Assembly: GCA_007132225.1 (NCBI GenBank)
Contig: SLPB01000039.1
Span: 1-40,413, forward strand
Reading direction: 5' to 3'
Length of the DNA stretch: 40,413 bases
Source of the DNA: Bacteroidales bacterium
Lineage (GTDB): Bacteria > Bacteroidota > Bacteroidia > Bacteroidales > PUMT01
The notes beneath the pieces were generated by a model. That model ran no database searches. It was not told the origin of the DNA and saw only the letters and a program-made list of their open reading frames with translations. Positions 30,205-39,722 of this stretch are shown piece by piece (the stretch's first letter is position 1; every line of letters begins with the position of its first letter). A program made the translations under genes and the position numbers.

Positions 30205-31029
30205 TTAGTGGTTTTTCTGATAAATATTGTTATTGTCTTTCCAGGTGAATAAAGTCCCTGATTCCTTTCCTGAGAGAATACTCCATATTATTTCAGGTTT
30301 AGAACCGTTTGCGATCACCACTTTTATACCTGCCTCCTGACATATTCTTGCCGCAGAAATCTTTGTCACCATTCCTCCCGTTCCAAGTCCGGAACCTGCT
30401 CCGGAGGCATAATTTTCAAGTTTATCTGTAATTTCGCATACTTCCGAAATAAGTTGGGCGCCGGGATTCAATCCGGGGTCTGCAGTATAAAGCCCGTCAA
30501 TATCAGAGAGCAGGATCAGCAGGTCTGTATTAGCCAGGCATGCCACATACGCCGATAATGTATCATTATCACCAAATTCAATCTCATCTGTGGCTACAGT
30601 ATCATTTTCATTTATAATTGGGATAATATTCATTGAAATCAATTCATTCAGGGTGTTGTGTGCGTTCATTCTTCGTTCCGGATTAATTACTACATCCTTG
30701 GTTAAAAGAACCTGGCCGACCTGCTGTCCCTTAGCTTCAAAAAAACGCCTGTATATTCTTATCAGCTCTGCCTGACCTACTGCTGCCAGTGTTTGTTTGT
30801 CCGATATGTCAGGGGGCTGGGAGCTCACACCCAGCCGTCCTGAACCTACTGCTATTGCCCCTGAGGAGACCAGAATAATTCTTTTTCCTGTTTTTTGAAT
30901 TTCTGCAATTGTTTCAACGAGTTTAACCACTTTTTGATAATTAAGCCTGCCATTAGGATAGCTCAGTGTTGAGCTGCCTACTTTTACTACAATTCTTTGA
31001 GAGCTTATAAGTTGTTTCCAGCTGTCCAT
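30205..31029 (-). CDS. proB: Glutamate 5-kinase (AAK domain only, no PUA domain)
   Basis: IVVKVGSSTL, VSSGAIAVG, INENDTVATDEIEFGDNDTLSAYVA, LLSDIDGLYTADP, GTGGMVTKISAARI. Confidence 0.94.
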   Translation of the reverse strand: MDSWKQLISSQRIVVKVGSSTLSYPNGRLNYQKVVKLVETIAEIQKTGKRIILVSSGAIAVGSGRLGVSSQPPDISDKQTLAAVGQAELIRIYRRFFEAKGQQVGQVLLTKDVVINPERRMNAHNTLNELISMNIIPIINENDTVATDEIEFGDNDTLSAYVACLANTDLLILLSDIDGLYTADPGLNPGAQLISEVCEITDKLENYASGAGSGLGTGGMVTKISAARICQEAGIKVVIANGSKPEIIWSILSGKESGTLFTWKDNNNIYQKNH

Positions 31030-31034
31030 ATCAT

Positions 31035-31712
31035 TTAATTAATTCCGGTATATTGGTAAAATTCGGGAAATCCATCAATATCATTATTGATTTTTAGTTT
31101 TATGTTTTCTAATGTATCTGAAAGTTCAAGCAGTTCTTCAAGGGTTATTTCATGTATGGGTGACCTGTCTCTTAATATCAGTTTGAATCTATCCCCCCTG
31201 TCAGTATTTACAATAATGGCATCAGCATCTGTCAGCGAAGCAACAATTAATGCAAGGGGGTAATTATCATTTATAATTATATCGTTTGTGGAAACGGAGT
31301 CATTTTCATTAATAACAGGGATAATATTTCTGGCCAGCAACTTATTGAGAGTGTTTTTTGCATTTTTGTTGCGTAACGGTTTATCAATTACATCCCTTGT
31401 CAGCAGCACCTGGGCTGCAACCTGGTTAAAATCATCGAAATAGTTCTGGTATGCTATAATAAGCTCTGTCTGACCGACAGCTGCAACAGCCTGCTTGGCA
31501 GTTATGCCTTCGGGCAGCTTATTCATTTTAAGTTTTGATGCACCAAGAACTATTGCACCGGAGGATACCAGCAATAACTGAACCCCGGAATTCTGAAGAT
31601 TGGCACAGACCATACTTAAATGCCCCATTTTATCCGGGCTTAACATGCCATTGTTATCAAGCAAAGTTTCTATTTCAATCTTGATAACAGCTTTTACAGA
31701 CTTTTGCATCAT
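31035..31712 (-). CDS. Degenerate glutamate-5-kinase paralogue (putative pseudokinase)
   Basis: Co-linear with the adjacent ProB (SSGAIVLGASKL, AAVGQTELIIAYQNYF, VAAQVLLTRDVI, NTLNKLLARNIIPVINENDSVSTNDI), but the VKVGSS, GDNDTLSA, DIDGLYT and GTGGMVTK motifs are altered or absent. Uninterrupted ORF. Confidence 0.75.
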   Translation of the reverse strand: MMQKSVKAVIKIEIETLLDNNGMLSPDKMGHLSMVCANLQNSGVQLLLVSSGAIVLGASKLKMNKLPEGITAKQAVAAVGQTELIIAYQNYFDDFNQVAAQVLLTRDVIDKPLRNKNAKNTLNKLLARNIIPVINENDSVSTNDIIINDNYPLALIVASLTDADAIIVNTDRGDRFKLILRDRSPIHEITLEELLELSDTLENIKLKINNDIDGFPEFYQYTGIN

Positions 31713-31715
31713 GGA

Positions 31716-33050
31716 TTATTTATAAAGTAAATTTCTGAAAGCATCTTCAACTTTTTTAAATTCAAAACCATCCAGTACCTGGTTCATTTTCCGGGTGATT
31801 AAATCGTTACATAAATTTCCGATACTGCCTTCATGCGTGTGAACGACTTTTTTGGTGGGATGGTAAGTACCGTTTGCCATTTTTGCCGCAACTTCTCTAT
31901 AGGCATTCCTGAAAGAGCTGCCTTCGATTACAAGCTTATTTACCTCTTCAACACTGAAAATATCCTGATACAACGTATTATCAATTATTGCAGGATTGAT
32001 TTTCATCTTGCCGATAATATATTCTGTGATGGAAAGCATATCCTGAAGCATCTTAAAGGCAGGAAGAAAACTTTCCTTTATCAACTGAAAGTCCCTGTGA
32101 TAACCTGAAGGGAGATTTGCATTAATCATGGCTATTTCAAATGGAAGGGCCTGAAGCTTGTTTCCACTGGCCCTGACCAGCTCAAAGAGATCCGGGTTCT
32201 TCTTGTGCGGCATAATGCTTGAGCCGGTTGTAAATTCATCGGGCAGAGTAATGAAGCCAAAATTCTGACCTGACCAGGTACATATATCCATGGACATCCT
32301 TGAGAGAGTTGCACCAAGGGAGCCAATGGCAAATGCAATTGTCTTCTCCAGTTTGCCCCGGTTCATTTGTGCATTCACCACATTAACATGCATCGAATCA
32401 AAACCAAGTAATTCAGTTGTCATCCGGCGGTCGACAGGGAAGGAGGAGCCGAAACCCGCAGCAGATCCCAGAGGATTCTGGTTGGCAATCTTATACGCGG
32501 CCTGCAAAAGTATCATGTCTTCTGCCAGGCTTTCCGCATATGCACCAAACCACAAACCAAATGATGAGGGCATAGCTATCTGCATATGAGTATAGCCGGG
32601 TATAAGTATATCTTTATGCTGATTGCTTAAATTTATAAGTGTTTCAAATAATGTCCGGGCCTGGCTGACAATATCCTTAATTTTGTCTCTTGAGAAAAGC
32701 TTGATGTCAAGAAGAACCTGATCATTCCTTGAACGGGCTGTATGCACCTTTTTCCCCGCATCTCCCAGGGCGTTGGTAAGTAAAAGCTCGATCTGGCTAT
32801 GAATATCCTCAATACCCTTATCGATTTGAAATTCATTCCTCTCAATGCTGGCATAGATATTTTTCAGCTCCCTCTCAAGGGAAGCCAGTTCCTCATCAGT
32901 GAGAAGGCCGATTTTACGTAGCATTTTCACATGAGCGATACTTCCCAGCACATCATACCCGGCCAGTTGAAGATCAAGATCACGGTCCTTACCTGAAGTG
33001 AACTCAATGACCATTTTGCTGGCATTACTACCCTTGTCCCATAGATTCAT
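31716..33050 (-). CDS. argH: Argininosuccinate lyase
   Basis: HTARSRNDQVLLDIKLF, PGYTHMQIAMP, GSSIMPHKKNPDLFELVR, DFQLIKE. Confidence 0.95.
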   Translation of the reverse strand: MNLWDKGSNASKMVIEFTSGKDRDLDLQLAGYDVLGSIAHVKMLRKIGLLTDEELASLERELKNIYASIERNEFQIDKGIEDIHSQIELLLTNALGDAGKKVHTARSRNDQVLLDIKLFSRDKIKDIVSQARTLFETLINLSNQHKDILIPGYTHMQIAMPSSFGLWFGAYAESLAEDMILLQAAYKIANQNPLGSAAGFGSSFPVDRRMTTELLGFDSMHVNVVNAQMNRGKLEKTIAFAIGSLGATLSRMSMDICTWSGQNFGFITLPDEFTTGSSIMPHKKNPDLFELVRASGNKLQALPFEIAMINANLPSGYHRDFQLIKESFLPAFKMLQDMLSITEYIIGKMKINPAIIDNTLYQDIFSVEEVNKLVIEGSSFRNAYREVAAKMANGTYHPTKKVVHTHEGSIGNLCNDLITRKMNQVLDGFEFKKVEDAFRNLLYK

Positions 33051-33234
33051 TCGTATAGTGTATAATTAGCAAATCATTTAACAATATGATATAAACTCAT
33101 GATAAGGCTGTTTTAATATTCGTGATTACCCGGCGCCTCTGCCCATACTGGTAAACTTGCCCGGAAACAGGAGCATTTGACAAAGCCTGTGGCACGTGAA
33201 TTTAATACGGGTGTGTAAAACAATTTATATCTGA

Positions 33235-34479
33235 TCATCCAGATTTTTTGCCGGATCTTGCAATAGCATGATGGGCCATGAGCCTGATAGCATTTATTTT
33301 AATGAACCCTTCGCTGTCCTGCTGATTGAAGCCTCCACCGATATCCATGCTTGAAAGATCCTGATCATATAATGAACTTGGTGATTCCCGGCCGTCTATC
33401 ATTACATTTCCTTTATATAAAGTTATATAAACTATTCCATCAATTAATTCCTGGCTTTTGTTTACCGCTGCCATTAAGAACTCCATTTCGGGACTAAACC
33501 AGAAACCATTATATACAAATTCTGCGAATACTGGAGAGAGCATGTTTCTCAGGCGCATTACCTCCCTGTCCATAGCGATACCTTCAATATCCATATGCGC
33601 TTTCAGAAGAATTTCAGCACCGGGAGTTTCATAAATGCCTCTGGACTTGATGCCAACATATCTGTTCTCTACCATATCCAGCAGTCCGATGCCATTTTCG
33701 GCTCCAAGATGATTTAAATACTTGAAAAGTTCCAGAGGATTGGTTTTAGTTGTATTATCTTCATCATTAACAACCTTAACCGGTGTTCCATCCTTAAAGT
33801 GGATAGAGATATGAGTCTCTTTATCTGGAGCATCCTGGGGCAATTTAATTCTTGATATTATATCACGGCCAGCTTTGTATTTGGGATCTTCGAGTATTCC
33901 TGCCTCGTGGCTTATATGCATAAGGTTGTCATCCTCACTATAGGGCTTCTTTAATGTTGCTTTAACCGGTATTCCCTTATCCTCTGCATATTTTAGCATA
34001 TCTGTTCTTCCCTTGAAAATCTCCAGAAACTCCTTGTTTTTCCAGGGAGCAAAAACTTTAATTTTTGGGTTAAGCGCATAGTATGTCAGTTCAAACCGCA
34101 CCTGGTCATTTCCTTTACCTGTTGCCCCGTGGGAAACATAAGCTGCATTTTCCTTTGCTGCGATCTCGATTTGTCTTTTTGCTATGATAGGTCTGGCAAG
34201 GGCTGTTCCTAAAAGATAGCGGCTTTCATAAACCGCATTTGATTTGATTGCGGGAAAGATGTAATCAGTTACAAATTCACTTTTCAGATCTTCAATATAA
34301 ACCTTGCTTGCACCAATGGATAAGGCTTTTTCCCGGGCATCGTCAAAATCATCATCCTGTCCGACATCTGCTATATATGCAATTACCTCATATCCTTCAT
34401 CAATCAGCCATTTAAGAATTACCGAAGTATCCAGTCCGCCGCTATATGCCAGGACAATTTTTTTATTGTTATTACTCAT
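33235..34479 (-). CDS. argG: Argininosuccinate synthase
   Basis: [50 protein letters not shown]. Confidence 0.96.
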   Translation of the reverse strand: MSNNNKKIVLAYSGGLDTSVILKWLIDEGYEVIAYIADVGQDDDFDDAREKALSIGASKVYIEDLKSEFVTDYIFPAIKSNAVYESRYLLGTALARPIIAKRQIEIAAKENAAYVSHGATGKGNDQVRFELTYYALNPKIKVFAPWKNKEFLEIFKGRTDMLKYAEDKGIPVKATLKKPYSEDDNLMHISHEAGILEDPKYKAGRDIISRIKLPQDAPDKETHISIHFKDGTPVKVVNDEDNTTKTNPLELFKYLNHLGAENGIGLLDMVENRYVGIKSRGIYETPGAEILLKAHMDIEGIAMDREVMRLRNMLSPVFAEFVYNGFWFSPEMEFLMAAVNKSQELIDGIVYITLYKGNVMIDGRESPSSLYDQDLSSMDIGGGFNQQDSEGFIKINAIRLMAHHAIARSGKKSG

Positions 34480-34543
34480 GATTTAAATGGATTTTGTTTT
34501 TTTTTAAATTCTATAATATCTAGCAAATTATTAATACAATTTA

Positions 34544-35035
34544 TCAAATCAAGTCCCGCGGCATTGCTGATGTAAGCATGTTATGCAGATACTGCCTGTT
34601 TATTCCTTCTCTTGCAATAATAAGAATCGTGTCATCACCGGCGATTGTGCCTATTATTTCAAATGCCTTCATTCCGTCAATTCTTAAGGCAATGCCACTG
34701 GCAAAACCCGGCAGGGTTTTAATTACTGCCATATTGCCGCTGTATTCTATTGACAAAAACCCTTTACTCACTGCATTAGTTACTAAATCCTCCGTTGAGG
34801 GATCTTCAGGTAATTCGCCCGGCAGAAAATATATCTTACCCTTTTCTTCATCCGCTATCTTTCCGGCTTTCAAATATTTCAGATCGCGTGAGAGAGTTGC
34901 CTGGGTATATTTAAACCCGCATTCATTAAGCTTTGACAGCAACTCTTCCTGATTACTGATCTTACTGTTTTTTATCAGCTTGATAATTGCAAGAAGACGC
35001 TTTGTTCTGTTCATTAATGTCTGTTTTAATGACAA
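34544..35035 (-). CDS. argR: Arginine repressor
   Basis: N-terminal winged-helix FKYTQATLSRDLKYLKAGKI; C-terminal GTIAGDDTILIIARE. Start may be the internal MNRTKRL at 35011. Confidence 0.93.
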   Translation of the reverse strand: MSLKQTLMNRTKRLLAIIKLIKNSKISNQEELLSKLNECGFKYTQATLSRDLKYLKAGKIADEEKGKIYFLPGELPEDPSTEDLVTNAVSKGFLSIEYSGNMAVIKTLPGFASGIALRIDGMKAFEIIGTIAGDDTILIIAREGINRQYLHNMLTSAMPRDLI

Positions 35036-35044
35036 GTTAATTCC

Positions 35045-35085
35045 TTATGCATATTTATGCATAAGGAGTGCAAATATATGCATAA
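35045..35085. promoter_or_regulatory. Tandem ARG-box-like dyads upstream of argR, overlapping a candidate -7 element (TATATTTG, minus strand, 35071-35078)
   Basis: Box 1 ttatgcatatttatgcataa is a perfect 20-bp palindrome (35045-35064); box 2 gtgcaaatatatgcataa (35068-35085); dyad centres 21 bp apart. Confidence 0.75.
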
Positions 35086-35254
35086 TTTTATTTTTTTTCA
35101 GTCATCTGAAATCTTTTTACAGAACAAAATGAATATATTTATTATTAAGACAGGAATCTTACCGGTCCCTTTCTGTTTACCGGTGTTTGACCTTAACAGA
35201 AGGTTTTTTGGATAAAAAAATCATACTCTGTATAATATATCTGGTTTTCCTCGT

Positions 35255-35262
35255 TATATTTG
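35255..35262 (+). promoter_or_regulatory. Candidate -7 element (TATATTTG) for the erythromycin-esterase-family gene
   Basis: TAnnTTTG 33 nt upstream of the ATG at 35296; no convincing -33 box. Confidence 0.4.
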
Positions 35263-35295
35263 AACAGGTTCTGTTTCTAATTTCAAGTATTAAAA

Positions 35296-36633
35296 ATGAA
35301 AAATTTTTCCAGGTCACTTTTTTATTTCTTCTCTCCTTTTTTGTTATTACTGTTTGCTTGTCCCTCCTCAGCATCCGATACTGAAAAACTGGCAGATCAC
35401 TTTAATAATAAAGCCGTACCGCTAAACACCGGTGATGATATTGATGAAATTATTGAGCTTGCCGGATCGCGCAGACTGGTGCTACTTGGTGAAGCATCTC
35501 ACGGAACAACCGAGTTTTATGAATGGCGGTCTGAGATAACCCGGCGACTGATAAGTGAAAAAGACTTCTCATTTGTTGCAGTTGAAGGTGACTGGGCTTC
35601 AATTTACAGGCTTAATGAATATGTTAAAGGCTTACCCGGAGCACTCTCTTCGGCCAAAAGAGTACTCAGGAGTTTTGAAAGGTGGCCGGAGTGGATGTGG
35701 GCTAACAGGGATATTGAAGAACTTGCCGAGTGGATGCGCGATTACAACAGCAATCTGCCTGCTGACCAAAAAATAGGCTTTTATGGAATGGATGTATACG
35801 GGCAGTGGGAAGCGATGGATGATCTCCTGGAATATACAAGAAAATATTTGCCTGACCATCATGAGGAAATAAGCCGGAGTATGCAGTGTTTTGCAAATTA
35901 TGACCGCGATGAATGGACCTATGCACGTGCTGTATCGGGCAGGGGGCATCCCTCATGTGAGGATGAACTCCGGGATGTAGTGGAAATTTTAAATGAATAC
36001 TACGTTCAGCTCACTGATAGAGATGAGAAGAAATTTTTTCGTGCCAGGCAGAATGCTATTGTTGTAAAAAATGCGGAGGATTTTTTCCGCCTGGCTATTA
36101 CTGATAACGCAGGTTCATGGAACAGCCGGGCAACACACATGTGGGAAACTGTTCGCAGACTATTAAGCCATTACGGGGATGATTCAAGAGGAATAGTGTG
36201 GGCACATAATACTCACGTTGGTGATTCTGACGCCACCTCTATGCGTTACCAGGATATGATCAATATCGGACATCTCAGCAGGGGTGAACTTGGTCCGGAT
36301 GAGGTTTTTATTACCGGGTTCGGAACATTCAAGGGAACAGTCAACGCCGGTAGCAGCTGGGGATCACGTATGCATAGAATGAGAGTGCCGGAAGGTATCC
36401 AGGGCAGTTATGAAAATATTTTCGGGCAGCTTACCCACGAGCAATTCTACCTTATTTTTGATGAGGAAGATCGAACTAATCCACTGCTTAACCAATTCAG
36501 GGGCCACAGAGCGATAGGGGTTGTATATAATACTGCACAGGATGCAGGAAACTATGTCCCCACCATCCTGCCCAGGCGTTACGATGCATTTATTTTTATA
36601 AGAGAGACCGGGCCCCTGCAACCAGTCAGGTAA
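35296..36633 (+). CDS. Erythromycin esterase family protein, exported
   Basis: LVLLGEASHGTTEFYEWRSEITRRLI, FVAVEGDWASIYRLNEYV, FYGMDVYGQWEAMDDLLEYT, WAHNTHVGD; N-terminal FLLLLFAC signal or possible lipobox. Confidence 0.88.
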   Translation: MKNFSRSLFYFFSPFLLLLFACPSSASDTEKLADHFNNKAVPLNTGDDIDEIIELAGSRRLVLLGEASHGTTEFYEWRSEITRRLISEKDFSFVAVEGDWASIYRLNEYVKGLPGALSSAKRVLRSFERWPEWMWANRDIEELAEWMRDYNSNLPADQKIGFYGMDVYGQWEAMDDLLEYTRKYLPDHHEEISRSMQCFANYDRDEWTYARAVSGRGHPSCEDELRDVVEILNEYYVQLTDRDEKKFFRARQNAIVVKNAEDFFRLAITDNAGSWNSRATHMWETVRRLLSHYGDDSRGIVWAHNTHVGDSDATSMRYQDMINIGHLSRGELGPDEVFITGFGTFKGTVNAGSSWGSRMHRMRVPEGIQGSYENIFGQLTHEQFYLIFDEEDRTNPLLNQFRGHRAIGVVYNTAQDAGNYVPTILPRRYDAFIFIRETGPLQPVR

Positions 36634-37323
36634 TCAGTCTATGAATCCGGCACCCGGAATTCCCGACAACTGCCTGAATAATTGATTGGCATTAAGAACA
36701 CAAAAGCTGCGCACATCAAGTCCGGCATGCCTGAAAGCCAGGGCAACCCAGGTGTTGCAAGTCCTGAAGAGATGGTATTTCTTTGTTGCCAGAAAGAAAT
36801 GATCAGCCTCGCCATATACTGTACTTGGCTGGATCTCCTCCTTTTGATCACGCATATAACTTTCAGAAACAAATCTGCTGAGGGCCTCAAACTGCTCAGC
36901 TTTTAATGGTATCCTGAGTATTCTGCTATCCCCTCCATAGGCTGAACTCACGGGGGTATTGAAGGCAAATATTTGCAGTACACTTTGTGTAGGCCACAGA
37001 ATCGCCCTTGCTGCAAGAAAAAAGGGATTCCCGGTTGCCTGATAGAATTTTTCGTCACCCCATCCTACATCCACAAAGTTCCTGTCCTGGTAGTTTTCAA
37101 TTTCCGGCCAGTGTCGGGGATCAACATCCCCGACAGGAAAAATTATCCCTGTATGCCAGAATTCCTGAACAACCCATACCTCATAAAACAGATCATCGTC
37201 ATCTGTGGTGGTTGTAAATCCGTAGGTCTGATGAAGAGGGGATAAGACAAAAATCAAAAACAAAAGAAAAAACCATGCAGTCCGGAGTTTGGGGTGCTTT
37301 CTGTTATTTACCATTTTCTTCAT
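36634..37323 (-). CDS. DUF2459 / TIGR02117-like exported protein
   Basis: EFWHTGIIFPV, FVDVGWGDEKFYQATGNPFFLAARAILWPTQSVLQ, YHLFRTCNTWVALAFRHAGLDV. Confidence 0.75.
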   Translation of the reverse strand: MKKMVNNRKHPKLRTAWFFLLFLIFVLSPLHQTYGFTTTTDDDDLFYEVWVVQEFWHTGIIFPVGDVDPRHWPEIENYQDRNFVDVGWGDEKFYQATGNPFFLAARAILWPTQSVLQIFAFNTPVSSAYGGDSRILRIPLKAEQFEALSRFVSESYMRDQKEEIQPSTVYGEADHFFLATKKYHLFRTCNTWVALAFRHAGLDVRSFCVLNANQLFRQLSGIPGAGFID

Positions 37324-39698
37324 GTTTTTCCAAGGTTAGCAACCAGAGTAAGACCATAGGAGAGTGCAGCAATCAACATTACCCAGAAAAAACCTGCTTC
37401 AACCGCGATTATAGTTGCAAGGGCTGTGCTTATTACCGAAAGACAACCGTTTATTCCCCATGCCCAGGGTATGAGCGTTTTGTTTTTTTCAGATAGCCTG
37501 CGCAGGCCAAGGGGAAATGGCATACCCATAAAAAAGGCAGCCGGAGATATAAATAATAATGAGAAAAGAATTTTAACCAAAAGCGGAAGGTTGATGGTAA
37601 GTCTCAGCAAGGGCACAAGCAATGCTATATAGAGAATAATAAAAAATATTACAAGTGAAAGCACTTTGGTTATATCTTTATTGCTGGTGCTTAACCGGGA
37701 TGAAACCAGGCTCCCTGCACCGGAACATATAAGCATTCCGCTAATAACTGCAGCGGCGGCATAAATGGGATTTCCAAAATAGAGAATGAACTGTTGTATG
37801 AGTATTATCTCAATAAACATAAAACCAAGGCCTATACCACTAAAATGCATTACAGTATATGCCTTTCCTCCGCCCTGCCAGCCTATAACAAAAAGCGGAA
37901 GCAGTATGAGAATCACTGCGGCAATTGTGATTTGCAGAAAGGTTATCAGGACAACCATGTATCCTATTTCCAGAAAAGGAACAGCAGACTGGCCAAATAT
38001 TTCCTGCATTTTATTATAACGGCTCAGCTTTAGAAACTGAGAAAAATATGGCATGTTGTCAGTTGCAGGTTTTATATTAAAATCATATTCACGGTAAAAC
38101 TTCTCCCTGTCTCCCGACATTATGTTGTCTGTATAATCAAAAAAATGATCATCCTGTAACCTGTTATAAACGGAACGTTCCTCATGTTTTATACCGGGAA
38201 GAAGGACAGGGTCAAAAAACATTCTCCGGCAGAAACTCCTTATTTCGCTAATTTCGGCAGGAACCAAGGGTGATTTTTTCAAAACGAAGCTTATTGTCCC
38301 CCATCCCCTTATAGCAGCAAGATGATTTTCCACAGGTGAAATACTGTTTTTTTCATGAGTCTCAACAAGGGTTGCCAGTAATTTTAGCGGATTCCTGGAT
38401 GGATAATCCATCCAGGCTGTGACTGCTATCATTCCGTCATCAGAAAGCCGGTTCCACATTTCATCAACTGCTTCCAGGGTAAGGATAAACTGTTCCTCAA
38501 GTGCGTTGACTCCGGAAGTTCCCCCAAAAGACTCAGATGTAGGCATAATAATAAGCTCGTAATCAGAATCATCCTTTAACAGGTAGCTGCGGGAGTGCAG
38601 GCTTACCGGATTAATAGCGGGGAGATGATACATTGAGTCTATCATATAAGCAAGTTCATTCTTTAAAAGGTTTACTGCAACGCGATTTTGCTCCACCACT
38701 GTAATGTTTTCAATTCCCAGGGTCAGTGCATGGGCAGCGAAAAGACCTGTTCCGGCGTCCAGCAACAGCAGGTTCTCAGGCTTATTAATTACATAGGGCA
38801 GGAAGTTAGTGGTATAATCAAGAAAATGGCTTGTATCCGCCCTTGTCCATTCTATGACAGGGCCAAACCAGTTACCGTTGCTGAAAAGTACATCACGCAC
38901 AGGGACCATGCCCTGGTAATTCAGACTTAACCCGGGTGCATATCTGAGTGCAGGTGACCTTACAACATCTATCTGACCATAGGGACTGCTTTTTTTAATT
39001 ACTATTTCCGCATCAGGAAGGTTCATTGCCCCTGAGAGATCTTTATATTGCGACATGGGAAGTGAAGGAGGTGAATACATCAGTATCACGGGCAGCAAAA
39101 AGGCGATAATCAGGGGAGCAATGAAAACTAATCTTAATTTTGAGGGAATAATCAAAATACCTGCAATTACAGGCAGCAAAGCTAAAAATGAGGGTAACTG
39201 TGCAGGGTAAAAAAACCAGAAAACAATCAGAATAAACAATCCTCCTGTTCCTGAACCCAAAAGATCGGCAAAATAAAGTGACCCTATTTTGTCGACAAAC
39301 TTGATATAAACCAGTCCTATAGCCAAAGCTCCCAGGAAAAAGGGAATAAAAAATGCAAAATATGTTATCAGTAATCCCCATACCTGGCTACGGTCAATAA
39401 ATAGCAGATATGAATCAAATCCGCCAAAAACTCTTGATGAAACAAGCATTATAAGGCTCATGGATATTCCGGAAAGAATCATGAGCAATGGCAGGGCGAT
39501 ATTTATATGTTTCACGAACCATTTCCTTCCAATTGCAAGTACAGTCCCGCTTGCCCCAAAACCCAAGAGGGCAACTGATATAACCATGTAGGCAAAATGA
39601 CTCCATTGAATTATGGAGAGCAGTTGCATCAGGGTAAGCTGAAATGCAATTATCGAAGCAGAAAGTAATCCGATACTAAGGTATATCCTTCTTGACAT
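37320..39698 (-). CDS. Multi-pass membrane protein with internal spermidine-synthase-like (SAM-binding Rossmann) domain
   Basis: Multiple TM segments at both ends; central LLLDAGTGLFAAHALTLGIENITVVEQN and YELIIMPTSESFGGTSGVNALEEQFILTLEAVDEMWNRLSDDGMIAVTAW. Confidence 0.75.
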   Translation of the reverse strand: MSRRIYLSIGLLSASIIAFQLTLMQLLSIIQWSHFAYMVISVALLGFGASGTVLAIGRKWFVKHINIALPLLMILSGISMSLIMLVSSRVFGGFDSYLLFIDRSQVWGLLITYFAFFIPFFLGALAIGLVYIKFVDKIGSLYFADLLGSGTGGLFILIVFWFFYPAQLPSFLALLPVIAGILIIPSKLRLVFIAPLIIAFLLPVILMYSPPSLPMSQYKDLSGAMNLPDAEIVIKKSSPYGQIDVVRSPALRYAPGLSLNYQGMVPVRDVLFSNGNWFGPVIEWTRADTSHFLDYTTNFLPYVINKPENLLLLDAGTGLFAAHALTLGIENITVVEQNRVAVNLLKNELAYMIDSMYHLPAINPVSLHSRSYLLKDDSDYELIIMPTSESFGGTSGVNALEEQFILTLEAVDEMWNRLSDDGMIAVTAWMDYPSRNPLKLLATLVETHEKNSISPVENHLAAIRGWGTISFVLKKSPLVPAEISEIRSFCRRMFFDPVLLPGIKHEERSVYNRLQDDHFFDYTDNIMSGDREKFYREYDFNIKPATDNMPYFSQFLKLSRYNKMQEIFGQSAVPFLEIGYMVVLITFLQITIAAVILILLPLFVIGWQGGGKAYTVMHFSGIGLGFMFIEIILIQQFILYFGNPIYAAAAVISGMLICSGAGSLVSSRLSTSNKDITKVLSLVIFFIILYIALLVPLLRLTINLPLLVKILFSLLFISPAAFFMGMPFPLGLRRLSEKNKTLIPWAWGINGCLSVISTALATIIAVEAGFFWVMLIAALSYGLTLVANLGKT

Positions 39699-39722
39699 AA
39701 TTTGATTTAAGGCAGATTAGTA

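Noticed and set aside
31035-31712. Calling the ProB paralogue a pseudogene
   Set aside because: The frame is intact and tightly spaced with argH and proB, so it is listed as a CDS with probable loss of kinase function.
35187-35384. 65-aa plus-strand ORF overlapping the 5' end of the Ere-family gene
   Set aside because: Overlaps a strong exported-protein start at 35296 with no independent support.
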